Shown: positions 35,601 through 45,168 of the stretch, piece after piece
Position numbering within the stretch: position 1 is the stretch's first letter
Layout of the letters: each line of letters begins with the position of its first letter
Assembly: GCF_000716785.1 (NCBI RefSeq)
Contig: NZ_JNYY01000001.1
Location: 930,001 to 994,000 of the forward strand
Length of the DNA: 64,000 nt
Direction: 5' to 3'
DNA from: Amycolatopsis vancoresmycina
Lineage (GTDB): Bacteria > Actinomycetota > Actinomycetes > Mycobacteriales > Pseudonocardiaceae
Notes under the pieces: generated by a model
What the model saw: the letters and a program-made list of their open reading frames with translations, nothing else
The model's database searches: none
What the model was told of the DNA's origin: nothing
Made by a program: the position numbers and the translations under genes

Positions 35601-38501
35601 CTACCCACCCGCAGGGGCGGCGAAACCCGGCGAGGTCACCGGCCGGACCGGCACGCCGCCGCGCGCCGAACCCAGGTCCGTCAGCACGACCCGCTCCAGG
35701 CCGTTGCCCGCGCCGCCGTCGCTGGTCACCGCCAGGGCCACGGTGTTGCGGCCGTGGGCGTCGAGGATCCCGTCCGGCAGCGCGAAAGTGTGCTGCGGGC
35801 CGACGTCCCCGATGTACTGGCCGACGTTCCAGCCGTTCAGGAACACCAGCACCCGGTAGCGGCCGCCGGACCGCGGCTTCGCCGGGTCGCCGATCGTCAG
35901 GCCCACCGACGTGTCCTGACCCCGCGGCACCCGCATCGAGAACGTCGTGCGGTACCACGTCGTCCCCGGCGCGGCGGCCGGTGCCGGGACGGCCGCCGGT
36001 GTCCAGTCCCGGTCCGGGAAGCCCGGCAATGACCAGCCCGCGCGCTCGCCCGCGAGACCGCCGTTGTTCAGCGGGCCGCGCACCGGATCGGCCGTCCCGC
36101 CCCGCAGTTTCCACGCCACGCCGTCCGGTGACGCCGAAATCAGGCCGCGTCCCTCCTTGTGCGCGTCGTTGACGCCGCCGTCCTCGTTGTGGCCGTTGTT
36201 GCGCACCATCACCGAAAGCACGTGCGGGCCGTCGCCGCGCAGCCCTTCGGGCACGGTGAACGCCGCCGTGCCGGTCGTCGGCGGCGCGGCCAGCCCGGAC
36301 GGCAGGACGTGCTCGCCGAGGTACTGCCCGTCCAGCCACGCCTGCAGCATCCCGGCGCCCCCGCCGCCGTAGCGCAGGCTCACCTGCTCCCCCGGCGGTC
36401 CGGTGAACCGCCCGCGGTACCAGACGTCCCCGACGCCGAAGCCGTAGTCGTCCGCGGTCAGCACCGGCTGCCCGGCCGGGGGCGGGGTGGTGCTGTGCGT
36501 CGTGGTCCGATCCGCGGCCGGCCACGCCGAGTCGTCGTAGGCCGGGTCGGCCTCCGGTGAACCGGGGGCCGACCGCCAGCCGGTGAGCTCGGGCAGCCGC
36601 GGGTCGGCGGGCCCGGGCAGCGGGCGGACGGCGAGCAGGCTGCCCGAGGCGGTGGGCCGCACCGGCACCGGAGTGCCGTTCCAGGTCACCACCGGGCCGC
36701 GGGCGCCCCAGACCTCGAGGTCGCGCGGCGCCTTCGTGTCCCCGGTCAGCGCGGTCCGGAAGCCGGTGCGGGCGGTGCGCACCAGGTCCGGCCCGCGCAC
36801 GAGCACGCCCGAGTCCAGCCAGAACGTGCCGGCGGTGGCGTCGTCGGCGAGCAGCAGCGTGACGGGCGGGCGGCCGCCGCCGCTGATGCGGACGCGCGCC
36901 AGCCCGTCGTGCCGGTAGTCCAGGCGCAGGTCGTGGCCGGTCCAGGTCGTGGTGACCGTCCCGGACAGGACGTCCACCCGCGGCCGGGACGCGTACCGCA
37001 GCACCGTCTGCCCGTCCTCGCCCGGACGGCCGTGCAGCAGCACGGTTCCGGCGGCCTGGGCCATCAGCTCGGACGTCGAGTACACCAGGTGCTGCCCGGC
37101 GACGTCGAAGTTCGCCACCAGGTGCTTGGCGTCCTGGCCGGTCAGCCGCAGCGGCACGGTGTATGCACCATCCGATGTGGACAGCAGGAACGTGAAGGAG
37201 TCGTCCGTCGTCGCGTTCGACGGCGAGTGCACCGCCAGGTAGAAGTGGACGCCGGTGTCCGGGTTGACGTTGTGGTAGACCTTCACCGCGGCCGACGACG
37301 GCGTCACCGGCTCGCCGCGGTCCATTTCGGCCAGATCCGGCACGGTGCCGAGGAAGTAGCCCAGCTCCTTCATCGTCAGCGCCTTGGGCCGCAGCTGACG
37401 TCCCTCGTCGATTGCCGCACCGTAGTCGTAGGAGGAGTAGACCACCGGCGCCGGCAGCCGGCCCCACGAGGTGCCGCCGAAGGTCATGTAGAAGTTCTGG
37501 ATCGTCAGGCCGTTCGCCAGGTTGGTGCCGTAGAAGACGCGCTCGTAGCCGGGGCCCTCCCGGACCGCGGTGCACGGGTAGGTGCCGTTGCTGCCCCAGT
37601 AGTCGAACCAGCCGCCGCCGAACTCGGCGGCGAATCCCGGGGTGTCCGGCGACGCGCTCGCGCCGCCCTTGGCCCCGCCCGGCCCGTAGGTGCCCCAGTC
37701 CGGCGCGGCGTTCGGGTTGCCGGGTGTCGCGTCGGTGCGGCACGTGCCGCCGGGGTAGCCGTCGAAGGCGTACAGGTCGACCTTGCCCGGCACGGTGCCG
37801 GGCACGCCGGAGCCCGCCGGCACCCAGATCCCGTTGCGGCCCTTGTCGTTGTGGAACACCGGGACGGTGATGCCGTCGGCCCGGACCCGGTCGTACAGGT
37901 GCGCGACGTAGTTCTGCTGCGCGGTCCCGGTCGCCGCCAGCTCGTTCTCGATCTGGTAGAGGATCACCGGCCCGCGGCCGTCGGTGTACTGGTGGCGGGC
38001 GATGATCCGGTCGATCTGCGCCAGCCATTCGCCGGCCGCCGCGAGGTAGTCCGGCGCGTCGCTGCGCGCCCGGCCGGCCTGGGTGCTCAGCCACGCCGGG
38101 AACCCGCCGCCGGTGACTTCGGCGTTGATGTACGGCCCGGGCCGCGCGATGACGTACAGGCCCGCTTCCGCGGCGAGGTCCAGGACGCGGTCCATGTCCC
38201 GGACGCCGGTGAAGTCGTACACCCCGGGCGCCGGCGAGTGGTAGTTCCAGTCGAAGTAGATCGAGACCGCCGTGTAGCCGGTGGCCTTCATCTTCTGCAG
38301 CACGTCCCGCCAGAGGTCCGGGCTGGGCAGCCGGAACGGGTGGAACTCCCCCGACCAGACGATCTGGCGGCGGCCGTCCAGCATCAGCGAGTACTTGTCG
38401 AACGTGACCCGGTGCTTCGCCGGTGGCGCAGCCGACGCCGGTGCGGCACACAGCCCGGTCGTGATGAGCAGGGCGAGCAGGAACGACAGGAACCGGCGCA
38501 T
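35601..38501 (-). CDS. Secreted GH35 beta-galactosidase
   Basis: A 966-residue exported GH35 enzyme. Signal peptide RRFLSFLLALLITTGLCAAPASA, then a TIM barrel with WSGEFHPFRLP and ARPGPYINAEVTGG; acid/base Glu in YQIENELA and nucleophile Glu in FAAEFGGGW. Several beta-sandwich domains fill the C-terminal half, ending in jelly-roll galactose-binding folds. It releases galactose from side chains of rhamnogalacturonan or arabinogalactan outside the cell. First member, in map order, of the pectin cluster. Confidence 0.92.
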   Translation of the reverse strand: MRRFLSFLLALLITTGLCAAPASAAPPAKHRVTFDKYSLMLDGRRQIVWSGEFHPFRLPSPDLWRDVLQKMKATGYTAVSIYFDWNYHSPAPGVYDFTGVRDMDRVLDLAAEAGLYVIARPGPYINAEVTGGGFPAWLSTQAGRARSDAPDYLAAAGEWLAQIDRIIARHQYTDGRGPVILYQIENELAATGTAQQNYVAHLYDRVRADGITVPVFHNDKGRNGIWVPAGSGVPGTVPGKVDLYAFDGYPGGTCRTDATPGNPNAAPDWGTYGPGGAKGGASASPDTPGFAAEFGGGWFDYWGSNGTYPCTAVREGPGYERVFYGTNLANGLTIQNFYMTFGGTSWGRLPAPVVYSSYDYGAAIDEGRQLRPKALTMKELGYFLGTVPDLAEMDRGEPVTPSSAAVKVYHNVNPDTGVHFYLAVHSPSNATTDDSFTFLLSTSDGAYTVPLRLTGQDAKHLVANFDVAGQHLVYSTSELMAQAAGTVLLHGRPGEDGQTVLRYASRPRVDVLSGTVTTTWTGHDLRLDYRHDGLARVRISGGGRPPVTLLLADDATAGTFWLDSGVLVRGPDLVRTARTGFRTALTGDTKAPRDLEVWGARGPVVTWNGTPVPVRPTASGSLLAVRPLPGPADPRLPELTGWRSAPGSPEADPAYDDSAWPAADRTTTHSTTPPPAGQPVLTADDYGFGVGDVWYRGRFTGPPGEQVSLRYGGGGAGMLQAWLDGQYLGEHVLPSGLAAPPTTGTAAFTVPEGLRGDGPHVLSVMVRNNGHNEDGGVNDAHKEGRGLISASPDGVAWKLRGGTADPVRGPLNNGGLAGERAGWSLPGFPDRDWTPAAVPAPAAAPGTTWYRTTFSMRVPRGQDTSVGLTIGDPAKPRSGGRYRVLVFLNGWNVGQYIGDVGPQHTFALPDGILDAHGRNTVALAVTSDGGAGNGLERVVLTDLGSARGGVPVRPVTSPGFAAPAGG

Positions 38502-38522
38502 GGACTTCTTCCGATCGGCGAG

Positions 38523-38538
38523 GTATAGGGCGTTATAC
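38523..38538. promoter_or_regulatory. GTATA-N6-TATAC palindrome upstream of the GH35 gene
   Basis: A short AT-rich inverted repeat in the 42-base gap between the GH35 start and the end of the GH43 gene. It could be an operator or a promoter element; its position about 20-35 bases upstream of the ATG suits either. Confidence 0.3.
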
Positions 38539-38543
38539 GGAAG

Positions 38544-39518
38544 TCAGTACACGTACGGCCAGCCGGCGCTGTCGTAGCCGATGAGGTTGATGCCGAGCTT
38601 GCCCGTCAGCGGCGTCGCGTCCGAGTGGTAGTAGTGGTAGATCAGCACGTCGGCGTCCGAGTCGTGCAGCACGGCCACGTGCCCGGGGCCGTGCACCGCG
38701 CCGTGGCTCGCCAGGATCTGCGTGCCGCCGCCCGCGGTCATCCGGACCCCGTTCCGGTCGGTGTACGGGCCGGTGATCGACGTCGAGCGGCCGGCCATGA
38801 CGCGGTAGGTGCTCTTCGTGCCCTGGCAGCACAGGTCCCACGAGACGAACAGGTAGAAGTAGCCGCCGTGCTGGACGATGTAGGGCGCTTCTTCGGCGGA
38901 CGTGCTGCCGGTGCGCTGGGCGATGCTCCGCAGCGCGGTGTCGCTCGTGCTGCGCTTGCCGGTGGCCGGGTCGAGCCGGATCATCTTGATGCCCGTCCAC
39001 CAGGAGCCGAAGCTGAGCCACCAGCGGCCGGCGGTGTCGGCGAACAGGTTCGGGTCGATCGCGTTGTGGTCGTCGCTCGCGCTCGTCTGCACGACGATGC
39101 CCTGGTTCGTCCAGCTGCCCGGGAGGCCGGTCGTGCTGGTGGCGAGGAAGATCGCCGAGTTGCGGGAGCCGAGCGAGGAAGCGGCGTAGTAGAGGTAGTA
39201 CCTGCCGTTGTGGAACGAGATGTCCGGCGCCCACAGGTATCCCGGCTTGGCCGGGTCGGTGAAGGGCGCGGTCCACGGTGCGCCGTCCGGCCAGACCGAG
39301 CCGATCTTCGTGAAGTGGATCCGGTCGGTGGAGCGGCGGATCTGCAGGTACTGGTCGGTGGAGTAGAGCAGGTAGCTGCCGTCGGCCGCGCGGATCATCG
39401 ACGGGTCGTGTACCGCCTCGACGTCCCCGGTGACGTACCCGGGGTCCGGGTAGGCCGCGGCGGGGGCGCCCAGCAGGACGGCGGCGACGGCGAGGGCCGG
39501 GAGGCGGCGCAGGCGCAT
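38544..39518 (-). CDS. Secreted GH43 endo-arabinanase-like enzyme
   Basis: A 324-residue exported five-bladed propeller of GH43. Signal peptide ends near AAAYPDPGY. Catalytic Asp in AVHDPSMI, pKa-tuning Asp in NAIDPNLF and acid Glu in SAEEAPYI are all present, plus the SWDLCCQGTKSTYRV segment typical of endo-1,5-alpha-arabinanases. It would shorten arabinan side chains of pectin. Follows the hairpin at 39552-39597. Confidence 0.9.
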   Translation of the reverse strand: MRLRRLPALAVAAVLLGAPAAAYPDPGYVTGDVEAVHDPSMIRAADGSYLLYSTDQYLQIRRSTDRIHFTKIGSVWPDGAPWTAPFTDPAKPGYLWAPDISFHNGRYYLYYAASSLGSRNSAIFLATSTTGLPGSWTNQGIVVQTSASDDHNAIDPNLFADTAGRWWLSFGSWWTGIKMIRLDPATGKRSTSDTALRSIAQRTGSTSAEEAPYIVQHGGYFYLFVSWDLCCQGTKSTYRVMAGRSTSITGPYTDRNGVRMTAGGGTQILASHGAVHGPGHVAVLHDSDADVLIYHYYHSDATPLTGKLGINLIGYDSAGWPYVY

Positions 39519-39551
39519 GGGTGTCCCAAAGTCGAGTGTCAACCGTGCCAG

Positions 39552-39597
39552 GTCGTGAGTGGTAAGGCGAGTTAGAACACGCCTTACCACTCACGAC
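39552..39597. terminator. Perfect 18-bp inverted repeat between CE8 and GH43 genes
   Basis: Arms at 39552-39569 and 39580-39597 are exact reverse complements with a 10-base loop (AGTTAGAACA). It lies five bases after the CE8 stop codon, in terminator position, and no U-run follows. The arms are less GC-rich than surroundings, so it may instead be a mobile repeat or protein site. Confidence 0.65.
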
Positions 39598-39601
39598 GGT
39601 G

Positions 39602-40624
39602 TCAGTGCACGGGGTTCCACCCGTCGCCGCCCGCGAGGTACTTCTGCGCGGTGTAGGTCCCGGCCTGCGCGGCGGGCAGCTGCGGCCGGTCGGTGCCGGT
39701 CCCCGCGCCCGGGCCGGTGTTGCGGTACTCGGAGAACCGCGCGTCCCTCCACGAGAAGCCCGACATGTCGGTCCACGGCGCCGCCTTGATCGCCGCCGGC
39801 AGGGCGGTCTCGCGGATCAGGACCTGCGCGATGGCGTCGACGTCCCCGCTGGGGTGCCACGGGCGCCCGAGGTAGAAGCTGGCGTTCGCGGCCGAGCTGA
39901 GCACGCGGCTGCCGACGATCAGGAAGCCGTACGGGTTCGTCCGCCGGGTGCTGGCCGCGGTCAGGAACCCGTTGTTGCTGCTGGAGCCGCGGTCGAGCGC
40001 GGTGATCGTCGCCCGGTCGAACACGGCGGTGGCGCGGCCGAAGAGGAAGTCGACGTCCCCGCTGATGGCGCAGTTGCGGTAGTACTGGCGGCCGATCGTG
40101 CCGACGGCCGCGGTGTCGGCGTACAGCGTGTCCTGGTGCCCGAGGAAGGTCACGTTGTCGAAGACCATCCGGTCGCCGGTGGTCTTGACCGCGACCGCCT
40201 GGGTGTCCTTGATCTCCGGGTGGGCGCCGCGGTCGAAGGAGTTGCGGAAGGTCAGCGCGGACGCGGTGAAGCCGTTCGCGGCGATCGTGGCGGTCGCGCT
40301 GCCGGACGTGCCGTAGGTCGAGCCGTCGGGTTTCTTCGTCCCGCTGGCGTTGTCGTAGTCGACGACGACGTCCGCGGCCTTCCCGGTCGTCCCGCGCAGG
40401 GTGATCCCGGTCTTGCCCGACGGCACCGAGATCACCTCGCGGTAGGTACCGGGTTTGACCGAGATCGTGCCGCCCGCCGGGACCGCGTTGATCCCGGCCT
40501 GGACGGTGGTGTAGTTCCCGGAACCGTCCTTGGCCACGACGACGTTCGCCGCCGCCGCACCGGCGGCCGGGGCGGCCAGCGACGCCCCGGCGAGCACCGA
40601 CGCGGTGAGCAGGGTCTTGAACAT
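39602..40624 (-). CDS. Secreted pectinesterase (CE8)
   Basis: A 340-residue exported pectin methylesterase: signal peptide FKTLLTASVLAGASLAAPAAG, then the right-handed beta-helix with VAKDGSGNYTTVQAGINAVP, catalytic region GHQDTLY, GDVDFLFGRA (two Asp) and the Arg in YLGRPW. It removes methyl groups so the lyases can act. Only seven bases separate it from the PL3 gene, so both share the promoter at 41.4-41.5 kb. Confidence 0.93.
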   Translation of the reverse strand: MFKTLLTASVLAGASLAAPAAGAAAANVVVAKDGSGNYTTVQAGINAVPAGGTISVKPGTYREVISVPSGKTGITLRGTTGKAADVVVDYDNASGTKKPDGSTYGTSGSATATIAANGFTASALTFRNSFDRGAHPEIKDTQAVAVKTTGDRMVFDNVTFLGHQDTLYADTAAVGTIGRQYYRNCAISGDVDFLFGRATAVFDRATITALDRGSSSNNGFLTAASTRRTNPYGFLIVGSRVLSSAANASFYLGRPWHPSGDVDAIAQVLIRETALPAAIKAAPWTDMSGFSWRDARFSEYRNTGPGAGTGTDRPQLPAAQAGTYTAQKYLAGGDGWNPVH

Positions 40625-40631
40625 GACGCCC

Positions 40632-41417
40632 CTATTTGTAGGTGATGTTGGCGGCGGTGTAGAGGCAGTTCGCCGCATCCGGCCCGGTGCCGATCTTCGT
40701 CGGCTCGCCGCTGGTCACGCCCTGGTACTTCTGGCAGGGCTCGATCTTGCGGCCGGAGTCGCCGACGATGGTGATCCGCGTCAGCTTCGCGGTGTCGCCG
40801 TAGTTGGTGTTGATGCCGACGAGTGCCTTGCCGGGCACGGTGGCGGTGACGTTGTCGACGACGACGTTGCGCTTGTACTGCGTCTTGCAGTTGCCGCAGG
40901 AGCGGTAGAGCTTGCCGAAGTCGTTGACCTGGAAGTTGCGGATGTACATGGTGCCGGGCCCGTTGTGCTGGAACACCTTGTCCGACGCCTTGCGCGCGCC
41001 GCCGCCGTCGATGGTCATCGTCTGGGAGGCGGAGGTGCCCTTGAAGGTCGCGGCGTCCTCGCCGACGTCCTCCCACCACACGTTCAGCAGCGTGCAGGTG
41101 CCCAGGCAGTGCACGCCGTCGGCGGCCGGGCTGCCGAGGACGACGTTCTTCAGCGTGGTGCCGTTCGAGAGCTCGAAGATCGGGCTCTGGTTCTCGTCCT
41201 GGCCGCCGGTGCCGAGGTCGCCGGTGCCGTAGAACCGCTTGAGGCCGCCGTCGTAGGTGCCGCTGGTGACCTTGATCGTCTTCGGCACCGGGACGCTGCT
41301 GCCCGGGCTCGGCCAGGAGGCGGCCGACGCGGTGGCGCCGGTGCCTGCCGCCGCCGAAACCACGAGCGCGGCGACCGCCGCCACCCGGATCATCCGGGAC
41401 ATCGCTGGGGAAACCAT
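40632..41417 (-). CDS. Secreted pectate lyase (PL3)
   Basis: A 261-residue exported PL3 pectate lyase. Signal peptide ends around ATASA. Family marks are VPKTIKVTSGTYDGGLKRF, CLGTCTLLNVWWEDVGEDAATFKG, IDGGGARKASDKVFQHNG and the CGNCKTQYKR segment. It cleaves demethylated polygalacturonan with calcium. ATG (MVSPAMS) chosen for GGAG upstream. A perfect GAAAGCGCTTTC palindrome lies about 60 bases upstream. Confidence 0.92.
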   Translation of the reverse strand: MVSPAMSRMIRVAAVAALVVSAAAGTGATASAASWPSPGSSVPVPKTIKVTSGTYDGGLKRFYGTGDLGTGGQDENQSPIFELSNGTTLKNVVLGSPAADGVHCLGTCTLLNVWWEDVGEDAATFKGTSASQTMTIDGGGARKASDKVFQHNGPGTMYIRNFQVNDFGKLYRSCGNCKTQYKRNVVVDNVTATVPGKALVGINTNYGDTAKLTRITIVGDSGRKIEPCQKYQGVTSGEPTKIGTGPDAANCLYTAANITYK

Positions 41418-41477
41418 TCGTCACTCCCTGGTCCTGGGCTTCAATCGGCGCTGACGGAAAACGTCCGACCGGGTTGT

Positions 41478-41489
41478 GAAAGCGCTTTC
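41478..41489. promoter_or_regulatory. LacI-type operator in front of PL3
   Basis: GAAAGCGCTTTC is a perfect palindrome with the central CG typical of LacI-family sites. It is next to a minus-strand TTGACA (41522-41527) that could serve as -35, so a bound repressor would block the PL3-CE8 promoter. Related sites occur at 50025, 50138 and 51561. Confidence 0.65.
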
Positions 41490-41612
41490 TCGATCCCGAG
41501 TTTCGGGTCGCGGCGCGGGCGTGTCAATGTCGTTCGCCGCAGCGGCACGCATGTCGCCCGGATGGTCGCCACCGGCCGCGGTTTTCAGAAAACGCCGAAA
41601 CTGTCGAAGGGT

Positions 41613-43007
41613 TCAGCGGCCGGGCCCGGCCCCGGCGAGCACCAGCGCGGGCACGGCCCACGCGGGATCGAGGCGTTCGACGAGAGACGGCGTCCAGCCC
41701 ACGTCCGAACCCAGATCGGGGTCGTTCGCCGCGTTGTATTCGGCCAGCAGGTCGACCGCACGCGGCCACCGGCCGCCCTGGGCCACCAGCGTGCCGGTCG
41801 CGTGCAGGACGGTGCCCTTCCAGTAGTGCACCAGCTGCCCCAGCGGCACCGCGGCCGGGATCCGGAAGAAGTTGTTCTGCGCGTAGATCCGGGACTCCAC
41901 GCCGACGCCGAGGGAGTACGTGTAGGCGGCCGGATCCCCGACCAGGTAGAGGTTGTCGTACACGTGCACCTGGCCGTACCGCACCCGCGGCGCACGCTGG
42001 CCGATCTCGGAGAACAGGTTGTGGTGCAGGGTGACCCGCAGCTTGCCGACGTCGTAGGTGGGCTTGTCGGTGTTGCCGATCAGCATGGTCTTGTCGTGGT
42101 CGTGCAGCCGGTTGTACGACACCGTGACCAGGTCCGAGCCGTTCACGACGTCGAGCAGCCCGTCGTGGACCTCGTACTTGCGGCCGAAGTACGAGGGCTG
42201 CTCGTCGTTCCCGCCGTCGCTGAACTCGTTGTGGTCCACCCAGACGTGCGTCGCGCCGACCAGGTCGACGTTGTCGTATTCGGAGTTCCAGTTGCCGTCG
42301 GCGGTGTCGAGGGGATCCCACTGCGGGAAGCAGTCGTGGGCGTCGGCGAGGTGCAGGTTCCGCAGGATGACGTTGTCGCCGGTGACGCGCAGGGTCAGCC
42401 CGTGCAGGGTGGCGTGGTCGCCGAGCCCGACGATCGTCGTGTTCGATCCGACGTCGAGCACGACCTGCTTCGCCTGGTTGGCCTGCGACCGCGCGCGGGC
42501 TTCTTCCAGCGGCCCGGACGGCGGCACTCTCCCCCACGTTGCCGGGTCGTAGGCCGCCAGGTACGCCGGCAGGGTGTACGCCGGGTCGGCGAAACTTTCA
42601 CAGCTCGCCGGGCGGTCCGCGGCGTCGACGTTGCCCTCGACCGTGCCGCGGACGTAGACGATCTTCGGCGCGCCCGGGTTCGCCGCCAGCGCGGCCGCGA
42701 GCTCGGAGCGCTTGCTCACCGTGCGGACGTCTCCGGGGGCCGCGGCCGCGCCGCCGGTGGTTCCGGTGGTCGCGGCGGCCCAGCCGTCGTGCGCACCCAA
42801 CACGACCCGCCCGGGGTCGCGGCCGTGGGCCTGGGCCTGGGCCGGTGCCGCGGTGAGCGTGAGTCCGAGCAGGGCGGCGCACCCCGCGAAGGCCTTCCAG
42901 CGCACGGTGCCGATCCGGCCGGAAGCAGGCCGTCCCCCGCGCGGAAAGCAGCCGTCGCCGGCAAGGCGTTCGGCCGTGGCTGTGGTCGGATCAGCAACCA
43001 TGGGCAC
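41613..43007 (-). CDS. Secreted pectate lyase (PL1-like)
   Basis: A 464-residue pectate lyase of the PL1 fold. Marks are NTTIVGLGDHATL, NVILRNLHL, THVWVDHNEFSDGG and the catalytic Arg region IGQRAPRVRYGQVHVYDN. A GTG at 43007 has AAGGAG five bases upstream and overlaps the end of the PmoA-like gene, but then a 34-residue stretch precedes the hydrophobic signal VRWKAFAGCAALLGLTLTAAPAQA; a GTG at 42905 would start right at the signal. I list the longer form because of its ribosome site. Confidence 0.88.
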   Translation of the reverse strand: MPMVADPTTATAERLAGDGCFPRGGRPASGRIGTVRWKAFAGCAALLGLTLTAAPAQAQAHGRDPGRVVLGAHDGWAAATTGTTGGAAAAPGDVRTVSKRSELAAALAANPGAPKIVYVRGTVEGNVDAADRPASCESFADPAYTLPAYLAAYDPATWGRVPPSGPLEEARARSQANQAKQVVLDVGSNTTIVGLGDHATLHGLTLRVTGDNVILRNLHLADAHDCFPQWDPLDTADGNWNSEYDNVDLVGATHVWVDHNEFSDGGNDEQPSYFGRKYEVHDGLLDVVNGSDLVTVSYNRLHDHDKTMLIGNTDKPTYDVGKLRVTLHHNLFSEIGQRAPRVRYGQVHVYDNLYLVGDPAAYTYSLGVGVESRIYAQNNFFRIPAAVPLGQLVHYWKGTVLHATGTLVAQGGRWPRAVDLLAEYNAANDPDLGSDVGWTPSLVERLDPAWAVPALVLAGAGPGR

Positions 43008-43938
43008 AGCAGCTCCTTCGGTCGGCCGCCCGGGCCGCGAGCTCGGCCAGCCGGGCGGTGTCCGGGGCGCCGTCGATGACGACGACGTGGTGGGTCAGCG
43101 TCAGCTCCGCGTCCGGCTCGAGCAGCCACGGCCGGTGGTAGGTGGCGGCGAAGCTGACCACCGGGAACGGCTCGGCCCGGACGTACCAGGCCGTCGGGTG
43201 GGCCGCGTTCGCCGGGCTGTCGGCGAACAGCAGCGTCGAGGTCCGCAGGCTTTCGTCGTGCCGTCCGGTGAAGGCCAGCCACGGCGCCCGGTGCCCCATC
43301 GCGTCGGCCGCGGTCCGGCCGTCCGGCGTGCGGACCGTGCCGCCGACGAACGAGCGCGGCCCGCGCCAGAACAGCCCGCCGTAGCCGGCGGTGTCGCGGC
43401 CTTCGGTGACCGGGCTCCCCCACCGCAGCTCGTGGCCGCTGGTGTTGCGCAGCCGGCTGGACCAGGTCAGCGTCCAGTGGCCGCCGTCGGCCGAGACGTC
43501 GCCGAAGCGCAGCGTGCGGTGTTCGGTGAGCCAGCGCCGTCCGGCCGCGGTGCGCCAGGCCAGTTCGTGCCGCAGCTCGCAGTGGCCGCCCGCGCCGTCG
43601 AGGTGCTCCCAGCGGACGTGGCCGATGGTGCCGTTGTTGTCGAGCGGGGTGTAGCCGCGGCCGCGCACGTAGGTGCGGCCGCCCCAGAAGTTCTCGCCCG
43701 AGAGGTGGGCCATGGTGAACTGCAGGCCGTTGTGCCAGGTGTGGTCGTGCGGCCGGACCGCGGTCACGGTCTCCCCCGCGGTGGTGCGCAGCGGGTGCAG
43801 GTACGGCTTCGGCGAATCCCCGGCCGGGGTCGGCGGCACGACCACGTACTCGGCCAGGACGACGTCGCCGAGGCGGACCCGCACCCGGGCGTCGTCCGCC
43901 GGGTCCAGCGACAGGCCGCCCACGGCCGCCCGGCTCAC
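42991..43938 (-). CDS. PmoA-like (DUF6807) protein
   Basis: A 315-residue protein of the group named after PmoA. Signatures are YLHPLRTTAGETVT, RPHDHTWHNGLQFTMAHLSGENFWGG and HLDGAGGHCELRHEL. Members sit with Gfo/Idh/MocA dehydrogenases in sugar-catabolic clusters; the exact reaction is unknown. No signal peptide, so cytoplasmic. The GTG start overlaps the stop of the dehydrogenase gene (GTGA). Confidence 0.8.
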   Translation of the reverse strand: MSRAAVGGLSLDPADDARVRVRLGDVVLAEYVVVPPTPAGDSPKPYLHPLRTTAGETVTAVRPHDHTWHNGLQFTMAHLSGENFWGGRTYVRGRGYTPLDNNGTIGHVRWEHLDGAGGHCELRHELAWRTAAGRRWLTEHRTLRFGDVSADGGHWTLTWSSRLRNTSGHELRWGSPVTEGRDTAGYGGLFWRGPRSFVGGTVRTPDGRTAADAMGHRAPWLAFTGRHDESLRTSTLLFADSPANAAHPTAWYVRAEPFPVVSFAATYHRPWLLEPDAELTLTHHVVVIDGAPDTARLAELAARAADRRSCCAHGC

Positions 43939-45155
43939 GCCGGTTCCCCGATCTCGCCGAGCAGGTCCGTCACCGCGACGGGCCGGCCGGTTTCCAGGGA
44001 CCGGTTCGCGGCCAGCCCGGTGAGCAGGGCCTGCAGGCCGGCGTCGTGGTCGGCGGCGCAGCCGAGCGGGTCCGGTGCGGCGTCGCCGAGCAGCTCGGCG
44101 AGCATCCGCTCGTCCCCGCCGCCGTGCCCGGTGCCGAGGGTCACCTCGAGCACGGTCTCGGGTGGTTCCCAATGCCGTTGCACGGTCAGCCGGGCGCGCC
44201 CCGGCTCCGGCCGCGGCTCGGCGCCGGCGGGGTACTCGTTCTCCCGGACGTCCAGCTCCAGGCGCCCTTCGCTGCCCGAGAACGCGACGCGGTAGCCCTC
44301 TCGCGGCGAATACGCGTGCAGGTGGTAGTTCAGCACCGCCCCGCCGCGGAAGCGCACGAGCACCGACAGGTCGTCCTCGATGCTGACACCGGGCCCGAAC
44401 ACGTCCTGGTTGCGCACGTAACCGTCCTCCCGCTCGGCGTCGCGGTAGAGCGCGCGCAGCCGGGGTGAGGCGTCGAGGTCCAGCGCGAACCGGTCGCTGC
44501 GGTGGCCGGTCTTGTCGCCGTAGAAGAACAGGCGGCCCAGCGCGAACACCGTCTCGGGGCCGCTGCCCAGCCACCAGTTGACCAGGTCGAAGTGGTGGCC
44601 GGACTTGTGCACGAGCAGGCCGCCGGAGTGGGCCTTGTCCCGGTGCCAGCGGCGGAAGTAGTCGGCGCCGTGCGCGGTGTCGAGCAGCCAGCCGAACTCG
44701 ACCGAGCCGATTTCCCCGATCACGCCGCCGGCCAGCAGCTCGCGAACCCGGCGGTGCACCGGGTTGTACCGGTAGTTGAAGGCGACCCGCACCGAGCGGC
44801 CCGTCTCGCGCCGGGCGGCGAGGACGCGCCGCGCGCCTTCGACGTCGGTCGTCATCGGCTTCTCGGTGACGACGTCGCAGCCCGCCTCCAGTGCGGCGAC
44901 GACGTAGTCCGCGTGCGTGTGATCGGGTGTGCACACCACGACGACGTCGATGCGCTCCTTCGCCAGCATCGCGGTGAAGTCCTCGGGCCGGTAGGCGGGG
45001 ATGTCCGTGCCGAGCCAGCCGTTGTGCACCCGCATCCGGGTTTCGCTGGAGTCGCAGAAGGCCGCGAGCACGGCCCGCGGCGACGCGGCCAGTGCCCGGG
45101 CGAACAGCTGGGCGCGGGAGCCCAGGCCGACGATCGCGTGGCGACGCACCGCCAT
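43935..45155 (-). CDS. Gfo/Idh/MocA-family oxidoreductase (1)
   Basis: A 406-residue NAD(P)-dependent dehydrogenase. Rossmann start HAIVGLGSRAQLFARAL, VVVVCTPDHTHADYV and the catalytic Lys in VVTEKPMTTDVEGARR; HKSGHHFDLVNWW near the active site. It oxidises or reduces a sugar or sugar acid in the cytoplasm. Coupled to the PmoA-like gene, and only 13 bases after the next dehydrogenase gene. Confidence 0.88.
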   Translation of the reverse strand: MAVRRHAIVGLGSRAQLFARALAASPRAVLAAFCDSSETRMRVHNGWLGTDIPAYRPEDFTAMLAKERIDVVVVCTPDHTHADYVVAALEAGCDVVTEKPMTTDVEGARRVLAARRETGRSVRVAFNYRYNPVHRRVRELLAGGVIGEIGSVEFGWLLDTAHGADYFRRWHRDKAHSGGLLVHKSGHHFDLVNWWLGSGPETVFALGRLFFYGDKTGHRSDRFALDLDASPRLRALYRDAEREDGYVRNQDVFGPGVSIEDDLSVLVRFRGGAVLNYHLHAYSPREGYRVAFSGSEGRLELDVRENEYPAGAEPRPEPGRARLTVQRHWEPPETVLEVTLGTGHGGGDERMLAELLGDAAPDPLGCAADHDAGLQALLTGLAANRSLETGRPVAVTDLLGEIGEPA

Positions 45156-45168
45156 CACCTCTCTCGTT

